From Limivivens sp934393555 (GTDB lineage: Bacteria > Bacillota > Clostridia > Lachnospirales > Lachnospiraceae), in assembly GCA_934393555.1 (NCBI GenBank), contig CAKRQP010000003.1:7627-71626 (forward strand): DNA of 64,000 nucleotides, in the 5' to 3' direction. A program made the translations under genes and the position numbers. Shown here piece by piece: positions 1 through 8,700 of this stretch; the first letter of the stretch is position 1; every line of letters starts with the position of its first letter. The notes below the pieces were generated by a model that saw only the letters and a program-made list of their open reading frames with translations, made no database searches and was not told the DNA's origin.

Positions 1-227
1 AAAAAGAAGAAGCCTTTGTGATCGGTGGTCAGAGCATCTATGAGCAGCTTTTGCCCTATTGTGATGTGGTTCATGTGACCAGGATCGACCAGGCCTATGA
101 GGCAGATACGTATTTTCCGGATCTGGATCAGAAACCGGAATGGATGATCACGGCAGAGAGTGAAGAACAGACCTATTTTGATCTGGAATATACTTTCGTC
201 CGGTATGAGAAAAAGAAAAAGGCATAA
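1..227 (+). CDS. folA: Dihydrofolate reductase, C-terminal part (cut by window edge)
   Basis: The reading frame is open from base 3 and gives the last 74 or so residues of a protein whose start lies outside the window. The segment VIGGQSIYEQLLPYCD matches the late NADPH-binding motif of dihydrofolate reductase (IGG, then a tyrosine, then LP-x-x-D), and the tail ends in a lysine-rich stretch. The family reduces dihydrofolate to tetrahydrofolate for thymidylate and purine synthesis in the cytoplasm. A strong terminator follows immediately, so this is the last gene of its transcript. Upstream partners such as thyA cannot be seen. Identity is reasonably secure from the motif alone. Confidence 0.85.
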   Translation, partial: KEEAFVIGGQSIYEQLLPYCDVVHVTRIDQAYEADTYFPDLDQKPEWMITAESEEQTYFDLEYTFVRYEKKKKA

Positions 228-260
228 GAAAAACGGCAGCCGCGTGGACTGCCGTTTTTT
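228..260. terminator. Bidirectional intrinsic terminator
   Basis: A 10-bp stem (AAAACGGCAG at 230-239 pairing with CTGCCGTTTT at 249-258) is flanked by A and T runs on both sides. It sits between the convergent dihydrofolate reductase and aminotransferase genes and can serve both. Confidence 0.85.
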
Positions 261-270
261 GTGTCATTTT

Positions 271-1296
271 TTACTCGACGACTTTGATCCAGCCTTCCGG
301 AGCCTGGATGCGGCCCATCTGGATACCAGTAAGGGTTTCGTAAAGCTTCTGGGTGATCGGACCCATTTTCTCCATTCCGCTTGGGAAACAGATCTCTTTG
401 CCGTGGTCGTTGATCTTTCCGACCGGAGAGATCACAGCGGCAGTGCCGCACAGACCGCACTCTGCGAAATCTTTTACCTCATCGAAGAAGACTTCTCTTT
501 CCTCTACTTCCAGACCGAGGTAATCCTTTGCCACTGTGACAAGGGAACGGCGGGTAATGGAGGGAAGAATGCTGTCAGACTTCGGAGTAACGACTTTTCC
601 GTCTTTGGTAACGAAGAGGAAGTTGGCACCTCCGGTCTCTTCTACTTTGGTTCTGGTGGCAGCATCGAGATACATGTTTTCATCAAAGCCCTGACGATGT
701 GCTTCCATGATGGGGTAAAGGCTCATGGCATAGTTCAGACCGGCTTTGATATGTCCGGTTCCGTGGGGAGCTGCACGGTCATAATCGGAGACACGGATGG
801 TGATGGGTTTTGCGCCGCCTTTGAAGTACGGTCCGACCGGAGTGGTGAAGACACGGAACTGATATTCATCAGCCGGTTTTACACCGATCACGGCGCTGCT
901 TCCGAACATGTAGGGACGGATGTATAAGGTTGCTCCGGAGCCAAAGGGCGGAACATAAGCGGCATTGGCTTTGACGGTCTGTACGACTGCGTCAACAAAA
1001 CGCTCCTTCGGGAATACCGGCATTTCCAGACGACGGCAGGAATCCTCCATACGCGCACCGTTCAGATCCGGGCGGAAGATAACGATATGGCCATCCTCTG
1101 TGGTGTAGGCTTTCATTCCTTCGAAGCAGGTCTGTGCGTACTGAAGAACACCTGCACACTCGCTGATAACGACCTTGTCATCGGTGGTGAGGGTACCTTC
1201 ATCCCAGCTTCCGTTTTTATAATTGGAAACAAACCGCTTATCGGTCTCATGATAACCGAAGCCTAAGTTTGCCCAGTCAATGTTTTTCTTTTCCAT
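271..1296 (-). CDS. ilvE: Branched-chain amino acid aminotransferase
   Basis: A 341-residue fold-type IV PLP aminotransferase, the usual length of the family. It interconverts leucine, isoleucine and valine with their 2-oxo acids using glutamate/2-oxoglutarate. Family signatures seen are CFEGMKAY near residue 60, RPDLNGARM, the RTKVEETGGANFLFV region carrying the likely PLP lysine, and the C-terminal CGTAAVISPVG phosphate-binding segment. The start is fixed by AGGAGGA about 8 bases upstream. It has its own sigma-A promoter just beyond the 3' end of the neighbouring kinase gene, so it is probably monocistronic. Confidence in function is high; substrate preference among branched-chain acids cannot be read. 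Confidence 0.95.
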   Translation of the reverse strand: MEKKNIDWANLGFGYHETDKRFVSNYKNGSWDEGTLTTDDKVVISECAGVLQYAQTCFEGMKAYTTEDGHIVIFRPDLNGARMEDSCRRLEMPVFPKERFVDAVVQTVKANAAYVPPFGSGATLYIRPYMFGSSAVIGVKPADEYQFRVFTTPVGPYFKGGAKPITIRVSDYDRAAPHGTGHIKAGLNYAMSLYPIMEAHRQGFDENMYLDAATRTKVEETGGANFLFVTKDGKVVTPKSDSILPSITRRSLVTVAKDYLGLEVEEREVFFDEVKDFAECGLCGTAAVISPVGKINDHGKEICFPSGMEKMGPITQKLYETLTGIQMGRIQAPEGWIKVVE

Positions 1297-1340
1297 TGCT
1301 TAGTCCTCCTCATATGTAGATATAAAAACGATTGATTTTT

Positions 1341-1369
1341 AGTTTACGCCTGCTTTGATACAGTGTCAA
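1341..1369 (-). promoter_or_regulatory. Sigma-A promoter of ilvE
   Basis: On the minus strand TTGACA (1364-1369), a 17-bp spacer and TAAACT (1341-1346) lie about 45 bases before the ilvE start. The promoter begins right after the stop codon of the upstream histidine kinase. Confidence 0.8.
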
Positions 1370-1370
1370 G

Positions 1371-2720
1371 CTAAAGTTTTCCGGTAGTAAGCTTCAGCAT
1401 GATGCTGGCAGAAAATTCCTGTTCTTTGTACTCGAAAAGAGCAACGCCATGATATTTTTCTGCGGTGGCACGGATCGAAGAAAGACCGATGCCATGGCCG
1501 TTTTCTCTGGAAGAGAGGATCATGCCGTCACGCTCCTGGATAAAACCGTCGAACCGGTTTGTGAGGAGAATGTAGAGCTCTCCGGGATCCTCCATATCGA
1601 TGGAAAGACGGATATAACGGTCGGCGGGCGGGATGGTGAGAGAGCCCTGGATGGCATTTTCCATCAGATTTCCGAGGATCACGCAGAGATCCACGTCAGA
1701 TACGGAAAGAGAGGATGGAAGGTCGGCTTCGCAGAGGAAAGGGATCCGTTGCTTGGCGGCAATGTCGCCGTAATACGCCAGGACAGCATTGGCAGCCAGG
1801 TGAGAGCAATAGCAGAAACGGGAGGCATCAGAATCTGTAAGCTGCCGGTTGTAATCATTCAGATATTCCAGGAGCCGGCCGTATTCCTTTTGTTCGGCAA
1901 GCGCGGTGATGGTCCGGACGGTATGGCGGAAATCGTGGCGGAGTCTGCTGGTCTGTGTGACATAGGACTGAAGGCTTGCATACTGGCTTGCCTGCATTTC
2001 CAGCAGCTGGTTTTCTTTTTCCATCTCAGCCCGTTCTGTAACTGCATGGGCAGTTATCAGAAAGAGTGCCTGGTAGAGGAAAAACAGGATCAGGAGCGTT
2101 CCTTCAATAAAAAGCGCGACATAAAAAATACGGCCTACATGCATGGTAGAATATTTCCGGGGTACCATATAAATATTGCAGGCAGCGATGATAGCCGGAA
2201 AAAGCCAGATGGTCCGCCAGACGGAGCGCTCATGGAAGTGGTCGATGACCCAGGTGAAGCGCCGGGAAAAAAGAAGGAGAAAGATCCCCATTCCAAGAAA
2301 GATCGAAAACCATTGGACAAGGAGTCCGAGACTGGATGGAGTCAGATAATCGCTATCCGGCTTCAGCATGGCTTCGGTTATATAATTGGCCATCCCGGAG
2401 AAGGAAAAAAGTGCAATGGCACAGGTAAACACATAGAACAGCTTCAGCTTGTCTGTCTGGACAAAGCAGAAATAGAGAAGAAGAGCAATGGCGAAGATAG
2501 GAAGCATGGAGGTATAGTGGGATTCCAGCTGGGGATGAAAGCTTTGCCAGGTTCCAAGAAGCAGACAGGTGATCACAACGCCGGCAGAGGCTGCTCCGAG
2601 AAACAGAGTGGGGGAAAGACGGGTCTTCAGATGCTCTCTGACCGGGAACAGACAGAAGATAGCAGCAGGCAGAATGACGCCGTATTCACCGGCAGAAAAC
2701 AAGATATAATGCCAGTCCAT
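1371..2720 (-). CDS. AgrC-like sensor histidine kinase (GHKL family)
   Basis: 449 residues. Roughly the first 225 hold about six hydrophobic membrane segments; a short coiled linker (230-255) leads to the kinase core. The phosphorylated histidine is probably His262 in LRHDFRHTVRT, the N-box is GNLMENAIQGS (around Asn355) and the glycine box is NGHGIGLSSIRA (408-417). This is the arrangement of GHKL sensors such as AgrC that pair with LytTR regulators. It lies 2 bases after the LytTR regulator gene in one operon. The ligand is unknown; no peptide-precursor or AgrB-like gene is visible nearby, so a quorum-peptide role is not supported. The likely output target is the divergent secreted protein at 3624-4373. 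Confidence 0.88.
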   Translation of the reverse strand: MDWHYILFSAGEYGVILPAAIFCLFPVREHLKTRLSPTLFLGAASAGVVITCLLLGTWQSFHPQLESHYTSMLPIFAIALLLYFCFVQTDKLKLFYVFTCAIALFSFSGMANYITEAMLKPDSDYLTPSSLGLLVQWFSIFLGMGIFLLLFSRRFTWVIDHFHERSVWRTIWLFPAIIAACNIYMVPRKYSTMHVGRIFYVALFIEGTLLILFFLYQALFLITAHAVTERAEMEKENQLLEMQASQYASLQSYVTQTSRLRHDFRHTVRTITALAEQKEYGRLLEYLNDYNRQLTDSDASRFCYCSHLAANAVLAYYGDIAAKQRIPFLCEADLPSSLSVSDVDLCVILGNLMENAIQGSLTIPPADRYIRLSIDMEDPGELYILLTNRFDGFIQERDGMILSSRENGHGIGLSSIRATAEKYHGVALFEYKEQEFSASIMLKLTTGKL

Positions 2721-2722
2721 AG

Positions 2723-3454
2723 TCAGCTCCTCCTTCGTAGTTTCTCTTTCCGGCGCCGGAAGCGGTGTTCAATGAGTGCCTGCTCCAGCTGGGTATGCTT
2801 GCGGGTGTTGAGGGGAAAGGTGCGTTTGTCCTTCATCAGGCAGATCAGTCCGTCCATGGATTCCACATAGTCCAGATTGATGAGGACGCCCCGGTTGATG
2901 GTCAGAAAACGACCGTCTTTTTCGAGGAGCTTCTCAAGCTGGGAAAAGGACATGCGGCAGCGGTATTCTTCCTTTGTATAGACCATGCAGTAGTTGGAAC
3001 TGGCCAGAACATAACGGATATCAGAATAAAAGATAGGAACGTTCTGCTTCCGGACGGGAAGTTCCAGATATTCTTCTTTTTCCGGAAGAAAAGCCAGCGC
3101 ATCCAGGATCGTTTTTCTCAGCCGCTCGTTGTCGATGGGCTTGATCAGATAGTCAAAGGCATGGCAGTGAAAGGCATCCGGCATATGCTCCGGACTGCTG
3201 GTAAGAAAGATCAGGATCACCTGGCTGTCATATTCGCGAAGCTTTGAGGCGGTCTCAATGCCTCCGGGCGGTCCCATATAGATGTCCATGAAGACCAGGC
3301 TGTAACGCCTGTCTTTCAGGGTATCCAGAAAAACGGAGCTTTCATGAAAGACAGAAACGGAGAAGTTCAGATGGTGTTCTTCCGACCATTCAGTCAGAAA
3401 AGTGGTCAGTCGTTCCGTATCTTGTAAATCATCATCTATAATAGCAATGTTCAA
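2723..3454 (-). CDS. LytTR-type response regulator
   Basis: 243 residues from a TTG start at 3454, chosen because GAGGTG lies about 6 bases upstream and the protein then opens directly with the receiver motif MNIAIIDDD. The receiver domain spans about 1-120 with acidic pocket Asp7-Asp9, phospho-acceptor Asp57 (VFMDIYM) and Lys105 (DYLIKP). A LytTR DNA-binding domain fills about 128-235 (FLTINRGVLINLDYVE). An in-frame start farther upstream would add some 23 residues but reads through the promoter. It is first gene of the two-gene operon with the kinase. LytTR proteins bind pairs of 9-bp direct repeats; a fitting pair sits at 3526-3554. Confidence 0.92.
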   Translation of the reverse strand: MNIAIIDDDLQDTERLTTFLTEWSEEHHLNFSVSVFHESSVFLDTLKDRRYSLVFMDIYMGPPGGIETASKLREYDSQVILIFLTSSPEHMPDAFHCHAFDYLIKPIDNERLRKTILDALAFLPEKEEYLELPVRKQNVPIFYSDIRYVLASSNYCMVYTKEEYRCRMSFSQLEKLLEKDGRFLTINRGVLINLDYVESMDGLICLMKDKRTFPLNTRKHTQLEQALIEHRFRRRKEKLRRRS

Positions 3455-3485
3455 ATGGATCACCTCGTTTGGTATTTTTTCTTTC

Positions 3486-3514
3486 ATTATACTAGAAATA
3501 AAATCTGTTTTCCA
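3486..3514 (-). promoter_or_regulatory. Promoter of the two-component operon
   Basis: Minus-strand TATAAT (3486-3491) with a 17-bp spacer and a weak -35 TGGAAA (3509-3514). The weak -35 fits an activator-dependent or low-level promoter. Confidence 0.65.
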
Positions 3515-3525
3515 GAAAAACACCG

Positions 3526-3554
3526 GACATTCATCCCATAAATTTTACGTTCAT
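3526..3554. promoter_or_regulatory. Candidate LytTR operator (direct repeat)
   Basis: GACATTCAT (3526-3534) and TACGTTCAT (3546-3554) lie 20 bp apart start to start; the match extends to an 11-base repeat ending in CCC. The second half-site fits all nine positions of the published LytTR consensus and the first fits seven. The pair is centred between the two divergent promoters, 10-11 bp from each -35. Confidence 0.6.
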
Positions 3555-3564
3555 CCCTGTGCTG

Positions 3565-3593
3565 TTGATTTTTTTTGAAAATTCAGATAAAGT
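3565..3593 (+). promoter_or_regulatory. Promoter of the acidic secreted protein
   Basis: TTGATT (3565-3570), 17-bp spacer, TAAAGT (3588-3593), about 30 bases before the start codon. It begins 10 bp after the candidate LytTR direct repeat. Confidence 0.7.
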
Positions 3594-3623
3594 AGAAAAA
3601 AAAGATGCAAAGGAGAAAATATT

Positions 3624-4373
3624 ATGAAGAAAAAAATGTTGGCACTCATTTTGGCAGCAACCATGGCTTTTCCGGTAGCTGCATTTGCAGATGATGCAGA
3701 GGAAGAAACTGTAGCAGAAACAACAGCAGAGACAGCAGCAGAAGAAGAAACAGAAGATGCCAGTACGATCCTGGTGATGCAGGGAAGCGATGAGAACAAT
3801 ATCGTATGGACCATTGCTATCAATACGGAGAATGCGAAAGGCTGTGTTTCTCTGACTCCGGCAGATGGGGAGACCACTTATGTGACCGGTCCCATCACCT
3901 TTGATGAAGGAAGCTTTACCATTGCAGACGAGGAAGACGGACAGGATTATGTTTTCGGATATGAGGATATTTCTGAGACAGAGACCATTCTTACCTATGA
4001 GCCTACCGGAAGTGAAGTGAAGCTGACCTATGTAGATCAGACTGCTCTGGCAGATGCGAATGTAGACGATTATATGATCTATGCGGGGATGGATGAGGAA
4101 GGCAACCAGCTGACCTTCGTTTTTGACACGGAAAACACAGCACTGGCGATCAACCAGAAAAAACCGGACGGAACCAGCGAAACTCTGGCAGGTACCTTTG
4201 AAGAGACCGAGGGAGAAGACAGCACGACGCTTCATTTTACCAGCGAGGCAGGTGCAGAGTCTGACATCGTTCTGGCTCCTGTAGACGGTTCTGTAAAAGA
4301 ACTGGACATCACAGTAGAAGGTGAGACTCTTCGCGTATCCATGGTAGATACCGCTGTTCTTCAGGCAGAGTAA
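3624..4373 (+). CDS. Acidic secreted protein of unknown function
   Basis: 249 residues; the start follows AAGGAGAAA by 7 bases. Residues 1-22 are a classic signal peptide (MKKKMLALILAATMAFPVAAFA, cleaved after AFA). Residues 23-50 are almost only Asp, Glu, Ala and Thr, a low-complexity linker. The remainder is rich in short beta-like segments and strongly acidic, with no cysteine and no sortase motif, so it is probably released or loosely wall-associated. I recognise no catalytic motif. It is divergent from the LytTR two-component operon and its promoter abuts the candidate operator, so it is the most obvious regulon member. A terminator follows, making it a single-gene transcript. Confidence 0.8.
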   Translation: MKKKMLALILAATMAFPVAAFADDAEEETVAETTAETAAEEETEDASTILVMQGSDENNIVWTIAINTENAKGCVSLTPADGETTYVTGPITFDEGSFTIADEEDGQDYVFGYEDISETETILTYEPTGSEVKLTYVDQTALADANVDDYMIYAGMDEEGNQLTFVFDTENTALAINQKKPDGTSETLAGTFEETEGEDSTTLHFTSEAGAESDIVLAPVDGSVKELDITVEGETLRVSMVDTAVLQAE

Positions 4374-4398
4374 AAATAAAAGACAAGAAACGATCATG

Positions 4399-4427
4399 GC
4401 CGGGCTGAAAAAGCCCGGCTGTTTTTG
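4399..4427 (+). terminator. Intrinsic terminator
   Basis: Perfect 8-bp stem GCCGGGCT/AGCCCGGC (4399-4406, 4412-4419) with a 5-base loop followed by TGTTTTT. Confidence 0.9.
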
Positions 4428-4456
4428 TTGCAATCTGGGGGAAGAACGATTAAAAT
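4428..4456 (+). promoter_or_regulatory. Promoter of ispG
   Basis: TTGCAA (4428-4433), 17-bp spacer, TAAAAT (4451-4456). Predicted transcription start near 4463, leaving an untranslated leader of about 175 bases. Confidence 0.7.
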
Positions 4457-4462
4457 ATAGAT

Positions 4463-4639
4463 AAAAAGTCTGGACAGCGGCTGTGGAGCTGGGCAAGCTT
4501 GCTTGCACAGATTTACAGACATTGGACGGGCAAACCAGTATGAGCAAGTAGGCCGAAAGGTCGGATTGCGAATACTGGTGGGGATTGTGAGAGCGCAAAG
4601 CGCGGAACAATCCACTTTTTATTAGAAAGGATGAATCAA
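4463..4639 (+). promoter_or_regulatory. Structured leader of ispG with terminator-like hairpin
   Basis: Three consecutive hairpins can be drawn. The first is closed by GTCTG...CAGAC around a GCAAG/CTTGC stem. The second (4535-4578) is three coaxial stems, CCAGTAT/ATACTGG, GCAA/TTGC and GGCC/GGTC, around a GAAA loop with symmetric purine internal loops. The third (4582-4613) is GGATTGT/ACAATCC enclosing GCGC/GCGC, followed by ACTTTTT (to 4620), which is the form of an intrinsic terminator. The ribosome site AGAAAGG starts 4 bases later. This is the layout of a transcription attenuator, but no known riboswitch class is recognised. Confidence 0.5.
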
Positions 4640-5701
4640 ATGTATCGTGACCATACAAAAGTGATCCATATCGGAGACCGGGTCATCGGTGGGGGAAATC
4701 CCATCCTGATCCAGTCCATGACGAATACAAAGACAGAGGACGTGGCAGCTACCGTGGAGCAGATCCAGAGGCTGACGGCAGCGGGCTGTGACATCATCCG
4801 CTGTGCCGTTCCAACACAGGAGGCTGCTGCTGCCATCCGCGAGATCAAAAAGGAGATCAGCATCCCTCTGGTGGCAGATATCCATTTTGATTATCGTCTG
4901 GCGATTGCTGCCATGGAAAACGGGGCAGACAAGATCCGTATCAATCCGGGAAATATCGGCAGCAGAGAGCGTCTGAATGCTGTGGTGCAGACTGCGAAGG
5001 AGCGGAATATTCCCATCCGCGTCGGCGTCAACAGTGGTTCTCTGGAAAAAGACCTGGTAGAGAAATATCATGGTGTTACGGCAGAAGGGATCGTGGAGAG
5101 TGCGCTGGATAAAGTGCACATGATCGAGGAAGAGGGCTATGACAATCTCGTGATCAGCATCAAATCCTCGGACGTGCTCATGTGTGCCAGAGCGCATGAA
5201 CTCATTGCATCAAAAACGGTCTATCCGCTTCATGTGGGCATTACGGAGGCAGGAACGCTTCTGTCCGGTAATATCAAGTCTGCGGTAGGTCTGGGCATGA
5301 TCCTTTCGCAGGGGATCGGTGATACCATCCGTGTCTCCCTCACCGGTGATCCTCTGGAGGAAGTGAAATCGGCCAAGCTCATTCTCCGTACACTCGGTCT
5401 TCGAAAGGGCGGCATCGAGGTGGTTTCCTGTCCTACCTGCGGCCGTACCCGTATCGATCTGATCGGCCTGGCAAATCAGGTGGAAAATATGGTGGAGGAC
5501 ATTCCGCTGGATATCAAGGTAGCCGTTATGGGCTGTGTGGTAAACGGTCCGGGTGAGGCAAAGGAGGCGGATATCGGAATTGCCGGAGGCGTAGGAGAAG
5601 GCCTTCTGATCAAAAAAGGAGAGGTTGTCCGCAAAGTGCCGGAGGCAGAGCTTCTGTCCGTACTCCGTGAAGAACTTCTTCACTGGAACGACGAGAAGTG
5701 A
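4640..5701 (+). CDS. ispG: 4-hydroxy-3-methylbut-2-enyl diphosphate synthase
   Basis: 353 residues from the ATG at 4640, which sits 9 bases after AGAAAGG; the in-frame ATG at 4631 is too close to that site. The enzyme converts methylerythritol cyclodiphosphate to HMBPP in the non-mevalonate isoprenoid pathway, using a 4Fe-4S cluster. The N-terminal TIM barrel (GGGNPILIQSMTNTKTEDV) and the C-terminal cluster domain (VSCPTCGRTRIDL near 270 and GCVVNGPGEAKEADIG near 305) are intact. In many Clostridia it follows dxr and rseP; here both are absent and it has its own promoter and structured leader. polC begins at its stop codon, so the two are co-transcribed. Confidence 0.97.
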   Translation: MYRDHTKVIHIGDRVIGGGNPILIQSMTNTKTEDVAATVEQIQRLTAAGCDIIRCAVPTQEAAAAIREIKKEISIPLVADIHFDYRLAIAAMENGADKIRINPGNIGSRERLNAVVQTAKERNIPIRVGVNSGSLEKDLVEKYHGVTAEGIVESALDKVHMIEEEGYDNLVISIKSSDVLMCARAHELIASKTVYPLHVGITEAGTLLSGNIKSAVGLGMILSQGIGDTIRVSLTGDPLEEVKSAKLILRTLGLRKGGIEVVSCPTCGRTRIDLIGLANQVENMVEDIPLDIKVAVMGCVVNGPGEAKEADIGIAGGVGEGLLIKKGEVVRKVPEAELLSVLREELLHWNDEK

Positions 5702-5709
5702 GGGAAAGC

Positions 5710-8700
5710 ATGGAAAAACCTTTTTTTGACGTGTTTCCCACGCTGGAGATGAATGCAGAGCTGAAGAATCTTTTTTTGGTCACGAAGGTCACACGGGTGG
5801 CGATGACCAGGACAAGGGATTTTCTCAAGGTCTATCTTTCCAGTGAAAAACTGATCCGGAAAAAGGATATCTATCAGGTGGAAAATACCATACGGGAGCA
5901 GCTTTTTTCCGGTGTGCCGATGACGGTAAAGATCATCGAAAAATTTTCCCTGTCCCGCCAGTATACGCCGGAAAAACTCATGGATGTCTATAAGGACAGC
6001 ATTCTTCTGGAGCTGAAGGAGTACAGTATTTTTGAATTCAACCTGTTCCGGAAGGCAGACTGTGTTTTTGAAAACGAGGATACGCTGCATCTGACGCTGG
6101 AGGAAACGGTGATTTCCGAGGGAAAAGGAGAAGAGCTGATCCGGATCCTGGAAAAAATCTTTACCGAGCGCTGCGGGATGTCCCTGAAGATCCATGTCGA
6201 TTATAAAGAGGCAGTGGAAAGCAAGGCACGAAGGAACGGGGAACTGAAGATCCAGCAGGAAGTGGAAGCGATCTTAAACCGTCTTCCAAGGGCAGCAGGC
6301 GGGGAAGAGCAGAGTTTTTCCGGGAGCAAACCGGAAAAAGCAGCGGCAGCAGAGAGCAGCAGCCCGAAGGAGGCGGTATCCAAAGATGCGCCCAGAGAGA
6401 ATGGAGGCTTCAGCAAGGGTGGCTTCAAGGGCAAAGGACGTTTTGGCGGAGGAGACTTCAACCGTCCGGTGCGCCGTTCCGACAATCCGGATGTGGTTTA
6501 TGGAAGAGATATCGAGGAGGAAGCCATTCCGATCGACCAGATCCAGGGAGAAATGGGTGAGGTGGTCATTCATGGACAGCTCATCAATCTGGAAACCCGT
6601 GATATCCGGAATGAAAAGAGTATTCTGATCTTCGAGGTGACGGATTTTACAGACACCATTATGATGAAAATGTTTGCCAGGACCGCTCAGGTTCCGGAGA
6701 TCCTGGAGGGGATCCAGAAGGGCAGGTTTTATAAGATCAAAGGGGTCACCACGATCGACAAATTTGACAGCCAGCTGACCATCGGTTCTATCGTGGGCAT
6801 GAAGAAGATTCCGGATTTCCGCCCTGTCCGCATGGATAACAGTCCGGAAAAGCGGGTAGAACTCCACTGCCATACGAAAATGAGTGATATGGACGGAGTG
6901 TCCGATGTGGAGGATATCGTGAAAAGGGCTTATGCCTGGGGGCAGCCGGCCATTGCCATAACCGATCATGGCGTGGTACAGTCCTTCCCGGCGGCAAACC
7001 ATACGCTGGACAGCATTGATGATGCCTACCGGAAGCAGTATCAGAAAGAGCACCCGGATGTGAACAAGGATGAACTGAAGAAGCTTGTAAGCCCCTTTAA
7101 GATCATTTACGGCGTGGAGGCTTATCTTCTGGATGACCTTCGGAAACCGGTGGAAAATCCGCAGGGTCAGAGTCTGGACAGTACGTATGTGGTTTTTGAC
7201 CTGGAGACGACCGGCTTCAGTCCGGTGGAGAACCGGATCATCGAGATCGGTGCCGTGAAGGTGGAAAACGGCAGGATCACAGAGAAGTTCAGCACCTTTG
7301 TCAACCCGGAGGTGCCTATTCCTTTCCGGATCGAGGAACTGACCGGTATCAGTGACAATATGGTACTGGATGCACCTGTCATCGAAAAAGTCCTGCCGGA
7401 ATTTCTGCAGTTCTGCGAAGGGGCGGTGATGGTGGCGCATAATGCCTCCTTTGATATGAGCTTTATTGAGGAAAACTGCAGAAGACAGGGGCTGGGAAGA
7501 GAGTTTACCAGTGTGGATACTGTAGAACTGGCCCGTTTTCTCCTGCCGAACCTTCATAACGCCAAGCTGGATACGGTGGCAAAGGCACTGAACATCTCTC
7601 TGGAAAATCATCACCGGGCAGTGGATGATGCGGGCTGTACGGCAGAGATCTTCGTAAAATTCCTGCAGATGCTGAGAGAGCGGGACGCTTCAGATCTGAA
7701 TGCAGTAAACCGTCTTTGCAAGCCTTCTGTGGATCAGATCAAGAGGCTCCGGTCCCATCATGCCATCATTCTGGCACTGAACGATACCGGCCGGACAAAT
7801 CTTTACCGGCTCGTTTCCATGGCTCATCTGAAATATTTCAGCGTGGGAAAATCCAGCCGTCCCTGTATTCCGAAGAGTGAATACATCAAACACCGGGAAG
7901 GTCTTCTCATCGGTTCGGCCTGTGAAGCAGGAGAGTTGTACGAAGCCGTCCGGGAAAAACGGCCGGAAAAAGAGATCATCCGTCTGGTGAATTTTTATGA
8001 TTATCTGGAGATCCAGCCTCTTGGAAACAACCGCTTCATGATCGGAAATGAAAAGCTGGGGATCAAGGATGAAAAAGATCTGATTGAGATCAATAAAAGG
8101 ATCGTCCGGCTGGGAGAACAGTTCCAGAAGCCTGTTGTCGCTACCTGTGATGTCCATTTTCTGAATCCCGAGGATGAGGTTTACCGGCGGATCATCATGG
8201 CAAGCCGGGGCTTTTCCGATGCGGATAACCAGGCACCTCTGTATCTTCGGACAACGGAGGAAATGCTGGCGGAATTCTGGTATCTGGGCAGTGAGAAAGC
8301 GGAAGAGGTGGTCATCACCAACACGAAGAAGATCGCCGATATGGTGGAACGGATCGCTCCGGTACGGCCGGATAAGTGTCCGCCGGTGATCCCGGATTCA
8401 GACAAGACGCTTCGTGAGATCTGCTATAACAGCGCCCATGCCATGTACGGGCCGGAGCTTCCGAAGGTCGTTACCGAGCGCCTGGAGAGAGAGCTGAACT
8501 CGATCATTTCCAATGGCTTCGCCGTGATGTATATCATTGCGCAGAAACTGGTATGGAAATCAAACGATGACGGTTATCTGGTGGGTTCCCGAGGTTCGGT
8601 TGGTTCTTCTTTTGTAGCAACCATGGCAGGAATCACGGAGGTCAATCCTCTGAGCCCTCATTATTACTGTGAGGAGTGCCATTATTACGATTTTGATTCG

